Assembly (NCBI RefSeq): GCF_014489475.1
Contig: NZ_CP060820.1
Location: forward strand, 806,001 to 870,000
Length of the DNA: 64,000 nt
Direction of reading: 5' to 3'
Source: Lysobacter terrestris
GTDB lineage: Bacteria > Pseudomonadota > Gammaproteobacteria > Xanthomonadales > Xanthomonadaceae
The first letter of the stretch is position 1, and each line of letters begins with the position of its first letter. This document shows, piece by piece, positions 10,615 through 18,906 of this stretch. A program made the translations under genes and the position numbers. Under the pieces are notes generated by a model. The model was given only the letters and a program-made list of their open reading frames with translations. It made no database searches and had not been told where the DNA came from.

Positions 10615-10711
10615 CCCCGCTTCGCACTCCCGATCCCCGCCGCTATCGCGGCGCCCCCTTACCAAGGGGGCTATGACTTCGGTGTGTCACTCGCACGTTC
10701 CACTTTGGCTC

Positions 10712-11536
10712 TTATTCACCGCCGTACAGCGCCTTGCGCGGCGCCCCACTCAGTTCGGCCGCGAGCTTCGCCGCCTGCGACGGCTTGAGGTATTCGCTCA
10801 GCTTGGCGTACAGCCGCTGGCCTTCGGCGATCTTCGCGTCGGCATCCTCGCCGGCGCCCTCCACGATCACCACGAACTCGCCCTTGCGCTGGTCGGGATC
10901 GCCCGCCACCCGCGCCTGCAGGTCCGCCAGCGAGCCGTCGAGCACCGTTTCGAACAACTTGGTCAGTTCACGCGCGATCACCGCCCGCCGCGCGGCCCCG
11001 AACACCAGCGCCATGTCCGCCAAAGCCTCTTCGATGCGGTGCGCGGATTCGTAGAACAGCAGCGTGCGCGTCTCGCCCGCCACGCGCGACAGGCGCTCGC
11101 GGCGCCCAGAACCCTTGGCCGGCAGGAAGCCCTCGAACACGAAGCGGTCGCTGGGCAACCCGGCCACGCTCAACGCGGCGATCGCCGCGCACGCACCGGG
11201 CACCGGCGACACCCGCACGCCGGCCGCGCGCGCCGCGCCGACCAGGCGGTAGCCGGGATCGCTCACCAGCGGCGTGCCCGCGTCCGAGACCAGCGCCAGC
11301 GATTCGCCAGCCAGCAGCCGTGCCACCAGCTGCGCGGCCTGGGCGTCCTCGTTGTGCTGGTGCAGCGCGAGCAGCGGCCGCTCGAGCCCGAAATGGGACA
11401 GCAGCTGGCGCGTATGGCGGGTGTCCTCGGCGCAGACGGCCGCGACGCTGCGCAGCGTGTCGAGCGCGCGAGGGGAAAGGTCGCCGAGGTTGCCTATGGG
11501 CGTGGCGACGACGTGAAGGGTACCGGGAGCGTGCAT
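10712..11536 (-). CDS. rsmI: RsmI, 16S rRNA C1402 2'-O-methyltransferase
   Basis: Tetrapyrrole-methylase-fold enzyme that methylates the ribose of 16S rRNA C1402, the same nucleotide modified on its base by RsmH. The 274-residue product opens with LHVVATPIGNLGDLSPRAL and carries AEDTRHTRQLLSHFG and SDAGTPLVSDPGYRLV, the family motifs. It is divergent from the LpoA-like gene with 59 nt between starts, the arrangement known in enterics for rsmI and lpoA-yraN. rnpB lies downstream in the same direction. Confidence 0.96.
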   Translation of the reverse strand: MHAPGTLHVVATPIGNLGDLSPRALDTLRSVAAVCAEDTRHTRQLLSHFGLERPLLALHQHNEDAQAAQLVARLLAGESLALVSDAGTPLVSDPGYRLVGAARAAGVRVSPVPGACAAIAALSVAGLPSDRFVFEGFLPAKGSGRRERLSRVAGETRTLLFYESAHRIEEALADMALVFGAARRAVIARELTKLFETVLDGSLADLQARVAGDPDQRKGEFVVIVEGAGEDADAKIAEGQRLYAKLSEYLKPSQAAKLAAELSGAPRKALYGGE

Positions 11537-11559
11537 CGTGAGGATCTGGACGGGACGGT

Positions 11560-11565
11560 TAGAAT
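11560..11565 (+). promoter_or_regulatory. Possible -10 element for the lpoA-like/yraN genes
   Basis: TAGAAT lies 30 nt upstream of the lpoA-like ATG in the short divergent gap with rsmI. No convincing -35 accompanies it. Confidence 0.35.
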
Positions 11566-11595
11566 CCTACCCGGTCCCCCAGGAATGCCGCGCCG

Positions 11596-12987
11596 ATGAC
11601 CCTGTCGAAGTCCGTGCCCGCCCGCCCGCGCCCGCGCCCGCTGGCATGGTTGTTCGTCGCGATGCTCGTGTCGCTGCTCGCCGGCTGTGCATCGGTACAG
11701 ACCAGCGGCACCCCGGCGGCGCGCGGGCCGCGCAGCGAAGCCATGGTCCAGGCCGAGGCGCTCGCCCAGCAGGCCGCGACGCAAGGCGGCGCGCAGCGGC
11801 TGCAGACCGAGAAGCAGATCGACACGCTGCTCGCCGCGCTGGACAACCCCACCCTGCAACGCGAAGCCGCGGCGCTGCCCGCCGGCCACGCGCTCTACAA
11901 CTACGCCGGCCGCGCCCTGCTCCGCCGCGGCCTGCCGTTGCCGCGCCCGTTCGATCGCAGCGCGTGGAAGTTCGATGCCGGCAATCGTCCGCCGGCCGAA
12001 AGCGACGGCTACCGGCCGCCGGTGAAGCTGGCGGTGCTGCTGCCGCTGTCGGGCAACCTGGCCACGGCCGCCGCGCCGGTGCGCGATGGCCTGCTGACCG
12101 CGTACTACGGCGAGACCCGGCGCCGCCCGGACGTGAACTTCTACGACACCTCGACCGGCGCCAGCGCCGCGTACGACCGCGCCGTGGCCGAAGGCAACGA
12201 TTTCGTCATCGGCCCGCTCGGCCGCGATGAAGTCGGCGCGCTGTTCAACCGCGGCGCCCTGCCGGTGCCCGTGCTCGCGCTCAATCGCGCGCAGGTGCCG
12301 CCGCCGGCCGGCAACGCGAGCTTCTCGCTGTCGCCGGAAGACGAGGGCCTGGCCGCCGCCGAATTCCTCCTCGACCGCAACGCGCGCCGCGTGCTCGTGA
12401 TCGGCGCCGAGGACGACACCCAGCGCCGCGCCGTGGCCGCCCTGCGCGAACGCCTGGGCGAACGCGGCGGCGTGGTCACCGACGTCGTCGGCGAAGGCAC
12501 CGCCGATTTCGCCCCGTTCGCGGCGAAGGACGGCGGCGTCGACGCCATCTTTTTCGCGGTGAAGGGCGGTTCGGCGCGCCAGCTGCTGCCGCGCATCGCC
12601 CTGGCAGGCCTGGGCGGCAAGCCGCGCGTGGCGACCTCGCAGCTGCTGTCGGGCACCGGCAAGCCGGAAGACGACCGCGTGCTCGACGGCATCGCCTTCC
12701 CCAGCGAAAGCTGGACCACCCGCGGCGTGCGCGGCCTGCCGTCCGCCGCCAGCGTCGCGGCGGTGCTGCCCAACGCCAAGGGCGGCGCGGCGCGCCTGTT
12801 CGCCTTCGGCTACGACGCCTGGCTGATCACCGCCCATCTGGAACACCTGGCGAATTCCGCCGACGGCATCGCCGGCGCCACCGGCGTGCTGCGCATCGAC
12901 GGCTTCGGCAACGTGCAGCGCACGCCGGCGTGGTCGACCTTCAGCAACGGCATCGCGGTGCCGCTCGCCGACGCGGCGCGCCACTAG
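11596..12987 (+). CDS. LpoA-like lipoprotein, penicillin-binding-protein activator (short form)
   Basis: Outer-membrane lipoprotein of the LppC/LpoA family, which in E. coli activates PBP1a. A signal sequence ends in the lipobox LLAGC with Cys31. After a short helical region the type 1 periplasmic-binding fold starts at about 139 (VKLAVLLPLSGNLATAAAPV) and continues through GPLGRDEVGALFNRGALPVPVLALN and AFGYDAWLITAHLEHLA. At 463 residues it is about 200 shorter than E. coli LpoA and lacks most of the N-terminal TPR domain. Followed after 18 nt by yraN, as in enterics. Activation of a PBP is inferred from the family. Confidence 0.85.
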   Translation: MTLSKSVPARPRPRPLAWLFVAMLVSLLAGCASVQTSGTPAARGPRSEAMVQAEALAQQAATQGGAQRLQTEKQIDTLLAALDNPTLQREAAALPAGHALYNYAGRALLRRGLPLPRPFDRSAWKFDAGNRPPAESDGYRPPVKLAVLLPLSGNLATAAAPVRDGLLTAYYGETRRRPDVNFYDTSTGASAAYDRAVAEGNDFVIGPLGRDEVGALFNRGALPVPVLALNRAQVPPPAGNASFSLSPEDEGLAAAEFLLDRNARRVLVIGAEDDTQRRAVAALRERLGERGGVVTDVVGEGTADFAPFAAKDGGVDAIFFAVKGGSARQLLPRIALAGLGGKPRVATSQLLSGTGKPEDDRVLDGIAFPSESWTTRGVRGLPSAASVAAVLPNAKGGAARLFAFGYDAWLITAHLEHLANSADGIAGATGVLRIDGFGNVQRTPAWSTFSNGIAVPLADAARH

Positions 12988-13005
12988 CCCGCCCCGCCAC
13001 GGCTT

Positions 13006-13431
13006 ATGGACAAGCCGGTTTTGGACAAGCCCGTTCCGAACAAACCAGGCCTGCAACGCCGCGCCCTCGGTGCGGCCGTCGAAGCCGCCGCCCGCGCGCA
13101 CCTCACGCGCGCCGGATTGCAGGAAATCGCCGCGAATGCGAACTACCGCTTCGGCGAACTCGACCTGGTGATGCTCGAAGGCGTGGGCCCGGCGGCGACG
13201 CTGGTCTTCGTGGAGGTGCGCTACCGCCGCAACGACCGCTTCGGCGGCGGCGCGGCGTCGGTCGATGCCGGCAAGCGCCGCCGCATCGTGCACGCCGCGC
13301 AGGGCTTCCTCGCCGCGCATCCGCGCCTGGCGCAGCTCGCCTGTCGCTTCGATGTCATCGCCGCCGACGGCGATCCCGCCGCACCGCGCCTGCACTGGTT
13401 GCGCGATGCCTTCCGCGCCGACGATTGCTGA
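13006..13431 (+). CDS. yraN: YraN family (UPF0102) nuclease-fold protein
   Basis: Small cytoplasmic protein of the UPF0102 family, related to Holliday-junction-resolvase/endonuclease folds; biochemical role unsettled. The 141-residue product has [17 protein letters not shown], then [14 protein letters not shown] with the acidic residues of the fold, and [27 protein letters not shown], which matches the LVFVEVK...R...FG...V...K family pattern. An N-terminal Pro/Lys tail ([14 protein letters not shown]) precedes it. The LpoA-like gene lies just upstream, the usual partner. Confidence 0.92.
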   Translation: MDKPVLDKPVPNKPGLQRRALGAAVEAAARAHLTRAGLQEIAANANYRFGELDLVMLEGVGPAATLVFVEVRYRRNDRFGGGAASVDAGKRRRIVHAAQGFLAAHPRLAQLACRFDVIAADGDPAAPRLHWLRDAFRADDC

Positions 13432-13487
13432 TCGCGACGTACATGCGTGTGGTCCGCACGCGCCTCCTGCACACGCATAATCGGCGC

Positions 13488-14912
13488 ATGCCGCTGCCCG
13501 CCGAATTGCACCGCGAACTCGCCGCCCTGCTCGGCGAGGGCAGCGGCTGGCTGACCGATCCCGGTGAACGCCTCGCCTACGCCTACGACAATTCGCGCCG
13601 CGAAGCCGTGCCGGACGCGGTCGCGCTGCCCGTCTCGCGCGCACAGGTGCAGGCGCTCGTACGCGCATGTTTCGCGCATCGCGTGCCGGTGGTCGCGCGC
13701 GGCCGCGGCACCAACACCACCGGCGCGTCAGTGCCCGTGCAGGGCGGCGTGGTGGTGTCGTTCGAACGCATGGACCGCATCGTCGAAGTGCGCCCGGGCG
13801 ACCGCTGCGCGGTGGTCGAGCCGGGCGTGCTCAATGGCGACCTGCAGGCGGCGCTGCAAGCGCACGACCTGTTCTGGCCGCCGGACCCCACCAGCGCGGC
13901 CTTCAGCACGATCGGCGGCAACCTCGCCTGCAACGCCGGCGGCCCGCGCGCAGTGAAGTACGGCGCCAGCCGCGACAACGTGCTGGCGCTCGTCGCCGTC
14001 ACCGGCACCGGCGAGCTGATCCACTGCGGCAGCGCCACCACCAAGGGCGCGACCGGCTACGACCTGCAGCGCCTGCTGGTCGGCAGCGAGGGCACCCTCG
14101 CGCTGATCGTCGAGGCGACGCTGCGGCTCACGCCATTGCCGCCGCAGCGCCGTGCCGTGCGTGCGCTGTACAGCGACGTCGCATCGGCGGCGCAGGCGGT
14201 CGCGCGGCTGATGGCGCAGCCGGTGACGCCGTCGATGCTGGAATTCATGGACGCCGACTGCGTGCGCCTGGCGCGCGACGTCGGCGGCGCCGACCTGCCG
14301 CCGGATGCGGGCGCGCTGCTGATGATCGAAGCCGACGGCGACGCACAGACCCTGCCGCACGCGGTCGAGGCGCTGCTGCGCGCGGCCGGCGGCGACGGCC
14401 TGGTCGCGCTCGACGATGCCGCCGACGACGCTGCGCGCGAGCAACTCTGGGCCGCGCGCAAGGCGCTGTCGCCCGCGCTGCGCACGCTCGCCCCGGGCAA
14501 GATCAACGAAGACGTGGTCGTGCCGGTGTCGCGGATCCCGCAACTGGTCGACGGCGTGCGCGCGCTGGCGCAGGAGTTCGCGCTGCCGATCGTCAGCTTC
14601 GGCCACGCCGGCAACGGCAACCTGCACGTGAACATCCTGTTCGACCCGGCCGATGCCGCGCAGGCCGAACGCGCCCACGCCGCGCTCGCCCGCGTGTTCG
14701 CATTGACGCTGCAACTCGGCGGCACGCTTTCGGGCGAGCACGGCATCGGCCTGGCCAAGCGCGAATTCATGCCGCACGCGATCGATCCGCCGACGCTGAC
14801 GCTGATGCGCGGGATCAAGGCGGTGTTCGACCCGGCCGGCATCCTCAATCCCGGCAAGCTGCTGCCGCGCCGCGATCCGCCCTCGACCCGCTCTGAACAC
14901 CCGGGCGCCTAA
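13488..14912 (+). CDS. FAD-linked 2-hydroxyacid dehydrogenase (GlcD / D-lactate dehydrogenase type)
   Basis: FAD-binding oxidoreductase of the VAO/PCMH superfamily predicted to oxidise a 2-hydroxyacid such as D-lactate, glycolate or D-2-hydroxyglutarate. Start at the ATG preceding PLPAELHRELAALLGEG gives 474 residues. The FAD domain shows VVARGRGTNTTGASVP and FSTIGGNLACNAGGPRAVKYG; the C-terminal cap has GHAGNGNLHVN and SGEHGIGLAKREFM, the metal and substrate-site motifs of this group. No iron-sulfur partner subunit lies nearby, so a single-subunit enzyme is likely. Substrate cannot be assigned from sequence. Confidence 0.87.
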   Translation: MPLPAELHRELAALLGEGSGWLTDPGERLAYAYDNSRREAVPDAVALPVSRAQVQALVRACFAHRVPVVARGRGTNTTGASVPVQGGVVVSFERMDRIVEVRPGDRCAVVEPGVLNGDLQAALQAHDLFWPPDPTSAAFSTIGGNLACNAGGPRAVKYGASRDNVLALVAVTGTGELIHCGSATTKGATGYDLQRLLVGSEGTLALIVEATLRLTPLPPQRRAVRALYSDVASAAQAVARLMAQPVTPSMLEFMDADCVRLARDVGGADLPPDAGALLMIEADGDAQTLPHAVEALLRAAGGDGLVALDDAADDAAREQLWAARKALSPALRTLAPGKINEDVVVPVSRIPQLVDGVRALAQEFALPIVSFGHAGNGNLHVNILFDPADAAQAERAHAALARVFALTLQLGGTLSGEHGIGLAKREFMPHAIDPPTLTLMRGIKAVFDPAGILNPGKLLPRRDPPSTRSEHPGA

Positions 14913-15100
14913 GCCGCGCACGCGGCTGACGATGGTTAACCACGAGCTTTGCCCTTGGACCCAGGCTGCAGAAGCCGCGCACGCGACTGCCATGGCAAAC
15001 CACGAGCCTTGCCCTTCCCGCCCCGCCCCTCGGCAAGCCCTGAGTCGCCACGCTGGCGAAGCCGCGGCGGCCAAGGTTGACGAACCACGAACGTCGCGCC
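14911..15100 (+). repeat. Degenerate direct repeats downstream of the dehydrogenase
   Basis: Two imperfect copies of about 48 nt begin at 14911 and 14972 with AAGCCGCGCACGCG and share the later block AACCACGAGC(C/T)TTGCCCTT; a more diverged third copy starts near 15059. No coding potential is supported across the 266-nt gap. Confidence 0.6.
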
Positions 15101-15178
15101 TCCGCCAAGTGCCATACACCCTCGGCACCGGCACCGCATTGCGTTATCGTGGAAGCAGTAGGCAGGGGAAGTAAGGCC

Positions 15179-15916
15179 ATGGCGATCCGCCAGGTCGTTT
15201 GCATGAAATGGGGCGACAAGTTCGCCGCGAACGACGTCAATAGGCTGCATCGCATGGTGCGCAACCACGTGGCTGGCGAGCTGCGGATGGTGTGCTTCAC
15301 CGACGACGCGCGCGGCATCGATGCGGCGGTGGAATGCCGCCCCCTGCCGGCCGTGCCCGTGGTCGGCGACCGCAGCGATCGCGGCTGGCGCAAGCTCGGC
15401 CTGTTCGGGCCGGAACCGGCCGCGCTGCTGCAGGGCGACGTGCTCTACCTCGACCTCGACATCGCGGTCGCGCAACCGCTGGATCCGTTCTTCGACTGCC
15501 CCGGCGAGTTCCTGATCATCAAGGACTTCAAGCCGCTGCGTTACCGCCACCGCTTCAGCGGCAATTCCTCGGTGGTGCGCTTCCGCGCCGGCGCGCACCA
15601 GGGGCTGGTCGCCGAGCTGCAGCAGCGCGGCGCGCGCATCCGCGACGATTTCCGCGACGAACAGGAATTCGTCTCGGACTACATGCGCCGCCACGGCGTG
15701 CTGCGCTACTGGCCCGCGGGCTGGTGCGCCAGCTTCAAGCACGACTGCGTGCGGCCGCTGCCGCTGGGGCTGTGGCAGCCACCGCGGCTGCCGGACGGCA
15801 CCAAGGTGGTGGTGTTCCATGGCCGCCCCAAGCCGGACGAGGCGATCGCCGGGATCGGCTCGAAGTGGTATCGGCCACTGCTGCCGGCGCCGTGGCTGCG
15901 CCGCTATCTCGACTGA
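15179..15916 (+). CDS. Probable glycosyltransferase-fold protein (function unknown)
   Basis: A 245-residue soluble protein beginning MAIRQVVCMKWGDKFAANDVN, preceded by an AGGGGA-type ribosome site. It resembles nucleotide-diphospho-sugar transferase folds: a short N-terminal strand, the acidic motif GDVLYLDLDIAVAQPLDPFF (DLD, the metal/nucleotide site in the GT-A fold) at about 96-115, and the C-terminal VVVFHGRPKPDEA segment with a His-Gly-Arg-Pro motif typical of many such proteins. Substrate unknown; no polysaccharide cluster surrounds it. Followed by a patatin-like gene on the same strand with a 130-nt gap. Confidence 0.65.
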   Translation: MAIRQVVCMKWGDKFAANDVNRLHRMVRNHVAGELRMVCFTDDARGIDAAVECRPLPAVPVVGDRSDRGWRKLGLFGPEPAALLQGDVLYLDLDIAVAQPLDPFFDCPGEFLIIKDFKPLRYRHRFSGNSSVVRFRAGAHQGLVAELQQRGARIRDDFRDEQEFVSDYMRRHGVLRYWPAGWCASFKHDCVRPLPLGLWQPPRLPDGTKVVVFHGRPKPDEAIAGIGSKWYRPLLPAPWLRRYLD

Positions 15917-16046
15917 CCCCCGCGCGACCGCCGCGCAACGGCATCCCGCGACAACGCCCCACTGCCTGCTGACCGGTTGCGACGCCGGTGGGCGAAATGT
16001 CGTGGCGCCGACGGTATCCTGCGCGCCCGCCTTCCATTCGCCGCGC

Positions 16047-17069
16047 ATGTCCGCCCGATTCCGTCCGCTGCCGCTGCTCGCCACGTTCGTCCTGACCGCC
16101 CTGCTCGGCGCCTGCGCCAGTGGCGGCACCACGCCCGCGCCCGAGGCCATCGCGCCCAAGCCGGTGCCGGCGCCGGTGAAGCCGGTCCGCATCGGCATCG
16201 CCCTCGGTGGCGGCGCAGCCAAGGGCTTCGCCCACATCGGCGTGATCAAGATGCTGGAAGCCAACGGCATCACCCCGGACGTGGTATCCGGCACCAGCGC
16301 CGGCAGCGTGGTCGGCGCGCTGTACGCCAGCGGGATGGATGCGTTCCAGATGCAGAAGACCGCGTTCGGCCTGGACGAAGCGCAGATCCGCGACGTCAGC
16401 CTGTTCTCCGGCGGGGTGGTGAAGGGCCAGAAGCTGCAGGACTACGTCAACCAGCTCGTCGCCAACCGTCCGATCGAACGCATGAAGAAGCCGTTCGCCG
16501 CGGTCGCGACGCAGCTGGAAACCGGCGAGCGCACCGTGTTCGTGCGCGGCAACACCGGCCAGGCCGTGCGCGCGTCGAGCAGCATCCCCGGCGTGTTCGA
16601 GCCGGTGACGATCGGGCCGAAGCATTACGTCGACGGCGGCGTGGTCAGCCCGGTGCCGGTCGATGCCGCGCGCCAGCTCGGCGCCGATTTCGTCATCGCC
16701 ATCGACATCTCGACCAAGGCCAGCGGCAAGAATCCCGGCAGCCTGCTCGGCACGGTGAACCAGTCGATCACGATCATGGGCCAGAAGCTCGGCCAGCAGG
16801 AGTTGGCGCGCGCCAACATCGTCATCCGTCCGCAGGTCCACGACATCGGCCCGGCCGACTTCGAACAGCGCAACGACGCGATCCTCGAAGGCGAGCGCGC
16901 CACGCTCGCGGCGATGCCGCAGATCCGCGCGCAACTGGCCAAACTGCGCGCCGAGCGCATCGCCGCCGCGCAGCCGCGCGAACCGGTGAAGGCGCCGGAA
17001 CCGTGCAAGCCGGGCCGCCTGGGCGGCCTGTTCGGGAACAAGTGCGACGGGAATTCCGGCAAGGATTGA
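16047..17069 (+). CDS. Patatin-like phospholipase, lipoprotein
   Basis: Predicted serine lipase/phospholipase of the patatin (RssA/NTE) family, anchored to an envelope membrane. The 340-residue product has a signal sequence with lipobox LLGAC, a Pro/Ala linker, then the oxyanion loop IALGGGAAKGFAHIGV, nucleophile elbow GTSAGS (GxSxG) and the catalytic Asp in YVDGGVVSPVPV, so the Ser-Asp dyad is intact. A charged C-terminal extension with two Cys follows. Start taken at ATG 16047 so that the signal peptide is N-terminal; upstream in-frame sequence has no signal. Substrate is not predictable. Confidence 0.85.
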   Translation: MSARFRPLPLLATFVLTALLGACASGGTTPAPEAIAPKPVPAPVKPVRIGIALGGGAAKGFAHIGVIKMLEANGITPDVVSGTSAGSVVGALYASGMDAFQMQKTAFGLDEAQIRDVSLFSGGVVKGQKLQDYVNQLVANRPIERMKKPFAAVATQLETGERTVFVRGNTGQAVRASSSIPGVFEPVTIGPKHYVDGGVVSPVPVDAARQLGADFVIAIDISTKASGKNPGSLLGTVNQSITIMGQKLGQQELARANIVIRPQVHDIGPADFEQRNDAILEGERATLAAMPQIRAQLAKLRAERIAAAQPREPVKAPEPCKPGRLGGLFGNKCDGNSGKD

Positions 17070-17131
17070 ATGGCATCCGTGACTGCGACCGCGACTGTCG
17101 CAGTGACCATGCGCAAATCCGGGTACCGGAT

Positions 17132-17218
17132 GTCATCCCGAGCGACGCGCGGGATCTGCTGTCAATTCGCAGTGCGCAACCCGCAGGAAAGCAGATCCCG
17201 CGCCACGCTCGGGATGAC
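17132..17218. repeat. Palindromic element between convergent genes
   Basis: Two 29-nt arms (17132-17160 and 17190-17218) match at 27 of 29 positions in inverted orientation around a 29-nt loop; outer bases are GTCATCCCGAGCG. It lies between the ends of the patatin gene and thiL, where it could terminate both transcripts. It shares the GTCAT(C/T)CC ends with the elements at 22207-22288 and 22573-22657. Confidence 0.85.
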
Positions 17219-17281
17219 CGCATTTTTCTCCCGACTGGATCAGCCTGACTCGGGATCGGTCCGAGCCAGGATCGCCCCGCC

Positions 17282-18247
17282 TCAGGCGAAGTGCACGAAC
17301 CCCGCACTCGGCGCGATCCATTCGCTGCCGTCCGCGCGCAGGGCACGCACGCCCTGCCCGGCCACGATGCGACCGACGCGCGTGATCGGCGTCGCCGATT
17401 CGGCGGCGATGCGATCGATCGCTTCCCGCGCCTCGGCGGGAGCGGTGAAGCATAGTTCGTAATCGTCGCCACCGGTCGCCTGGATCGCCTGGCGGCGTTG
17501 CGTCTCGAAGGCGGCGAGCAGTTCGGGCAAGGCCGGCAAGCCCTCGAGCGCGACTTCCGCAGCCACGCCGCTCGCATCGCAGACGTGCCGCAGGTCGGCG
17601 AGCAGGCCGTCGGAGACGTCGATGCACGCATGCGCCACGTCGACGATGCGTGCGCCAACCGCCACGCGCGGCGTCGGCCGGTCCAGGCGCGCGCGCAGCA
17701 CCGGATCGACGATGGCGCCCGCGCGCCATTGCGTCAGCGCACCGGTGGCCTCGCCGAGCGTCCCGGTCACCCACACGTCATCGCCCACCTGCGCCCCACC
17801 GCGGCGCAGCGCGCGCCCGGGTGCGATGAAGCCGTGCACGGCGACGCTTACCGACAGCGGCCCGCGCGTGGTGTCGCCGCCGATCAGGGCGACGCGGTGC
17901 TGCGCGGCGAGTGCGAGGAAGCCGTCGAGGAACGCGCCGACCCAGTCGGGATCGCCCGTCGGCAGCGACAGCGACAGCGTGCACCACGCCGGCTCGGCGC
18001 CCATCGCGGCGAGGTCGGAGAGGTTCACCGCCAGCGCCTTCCAGCCGATGTCGGCCGGCGCGGTGTTATCGGGGAAATGGATGCCGCGGTTGAGCGTGTC
18101 CGCCGCGATGACCAGCTGCTTGCCGACCGGCACCTGCACGATCGCCGCATCGTCGCCGATGCCAAGGACCACGTCCTCGCGCGTCGCCACGCGACGGCGG
18201 ATCAGCTCGATCAGGTCGAATTCCGCGGCGCGCGGCGGGTCGCTCAC
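17282..18247 (-). CDS. thiL: ThiL, thiamine-monophosphate kinase
   Basis: Phosphorylates thiamine monophosphate to the active cofactor thiamine diphosphate. The protein has the AIR-synthase-like fold: GIGDDAAIVQVP, DTLNRGIHFP, and IGGDTTRGPLSVSVAVHGF with the Mg/ATP-binding acidic residues. I chose the GTG at 18247 (VSDPPRAAEFDLIELI, 321 residues), which follows GGAGG by 4 nt and matches the family length of about 325; an upstream GTG at 18277 has no ribosome site. It is last in the ribE-ribBX-ribH-nusB-thiL run. Confidence 0.94.
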   Translation of the reverse strand: MSDPPRAAEFDLIELIRRRVATREDVVLGIGDDAAIVQVPVGKQLVIAADTLNRGIHFPDNTAPADIGWKALAVNLSDLAAMGAEPAWCTLSLSLPTGDPDWVGAFLDGFLALAAQHRVALIGGDTTRGPLSVSVAVHGFIAPGRALRRGGAQVGDDVWVTGTLGEATGALTQWRAGAIVDPVLRARLDRPTPRVAVGARIVDVAHACIDVSDGLLADLRHVCDASGVAAEVALEGLPALPELLAAFETQRRQAIQATGGDDYELCFTAPAEAREAIDRIAAESATPITRVGRIVAGQGVRALRADGSEWIAPSAGFVHFA

Positions 18248-18278
18248 CAGGCCTCCGGGCGCCGTCGACGCCGGCACG

Positions 18279-18743
18279 TCAGCGCGTGCGTCCGGCCTGG
18301 AATTCCACGGCGCGCCATTCCGCCGCCGCGTGGTCGAGCACGCCGTTGACGTAGGTGTGGCCGTGTTCGGAACCGAAGCGCTTGGCGGTCTCGATCGCTT
18401 CGTTGATCACCACCCGGTACGGCACGTCGCGGCGCTGGCGCAGCTCGTAGGCGGCGATGCGCAGCACCGCGCGCTCGATCGGATCGACCTGTTCGATGTC
18501 GCGGTCGAGGAACGGCGCGAGCGCCACGTCGAGTTCTTCGCAGTGCTTGTCGACGCCGTGCACGAGATCCTCGAAGTATTCGAGGTCGGCGACTTCGTGC
18601 GCCTGTTCGTGGGCGAACTGCGCGACCACTTCGCGCGCGCTCGCGCCCGACAGCTGCCAGGCGTACACGGCCTGCAGCGCGCGGCGGCGCGCACGCGAGC
18701 GGGCTACGGGATCAATGCCATCTTTGCGGACGTTTCTGTTCAT
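18279..18743 (-). CDS. nusB: NusB, transcription antitermination factor
   Basis: All-helical RNA-binding protein that with NusE (S10) binds boxA and supports rRNA antitermination. The 154-residue product starts MNRNVRKDGIDPVARSRARR and shows ARRRALQAVYAWQLSG and the C-terminal VINEAIETAKRFGSEHGHTYVNGVLD motif characteristic of NusB. It is slightly longer than the E. coli protein (139) owing to N- and C-terminal extensions. It lies between ribH and thiL as in most gammaproteobacteria, but a 163-nt gap with three hairpins separates it from ribH. Confidence 0.95.
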   Translation of the reverse strand: MNRNVRKDGIDPVARSRARRRALQAVYAWQLSGASAREVVAQFAHEQAHEVADLEYFEDLVHGVDKHCEELDVALAPFLDRDIEQVDPIERAVLRIAAYELRQRRDVPYRVVINEAIETAKRFGSEHGHTYVNGVLDHAAAEWRAVEFQAGRTR

Positions 18744-18758
18744 GCTTGCGATCCCGTA

Positions 18759-18869
18759 GCGGGCCATGGATGGCCCGCGCGCCGCGCGGCGGAGCCGTGC
18801 GGCGGAGTCGAGTCCGGACCTGTGCCGGACTCGACGCGCGAATGTTGGGCAGGATGCCCAATCATTCGC
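18759..18869. repeat. Three consecutive hairpins between ribH and nusB
   Basis: Hairpin 1 (18759-18778) is GCGGGCCAT/ATGGCCCGC. Hairpin 2 (18807-18835) has perfect 11-bp arms GTCGAGTCCGG around a 7-nt loop. Hairpin 3 (18838-18869) has GCGAATG-TTGGGCA paired with its complement, one bulged base, 3-nt loop. None is followed by a U-run on the minus strand. Confidence 0.8.
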
Positions 18870-18906
18870 AACGATATGCCATCGATGCCATCGGAACGGC
18901 GACGGT

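Noticed and set aside
9924-10676. Plus-strand reading frame across rnpB
   Set aside because: It runs through RNase P RNA and the repeats; the RNA structure accounts for the sequence.
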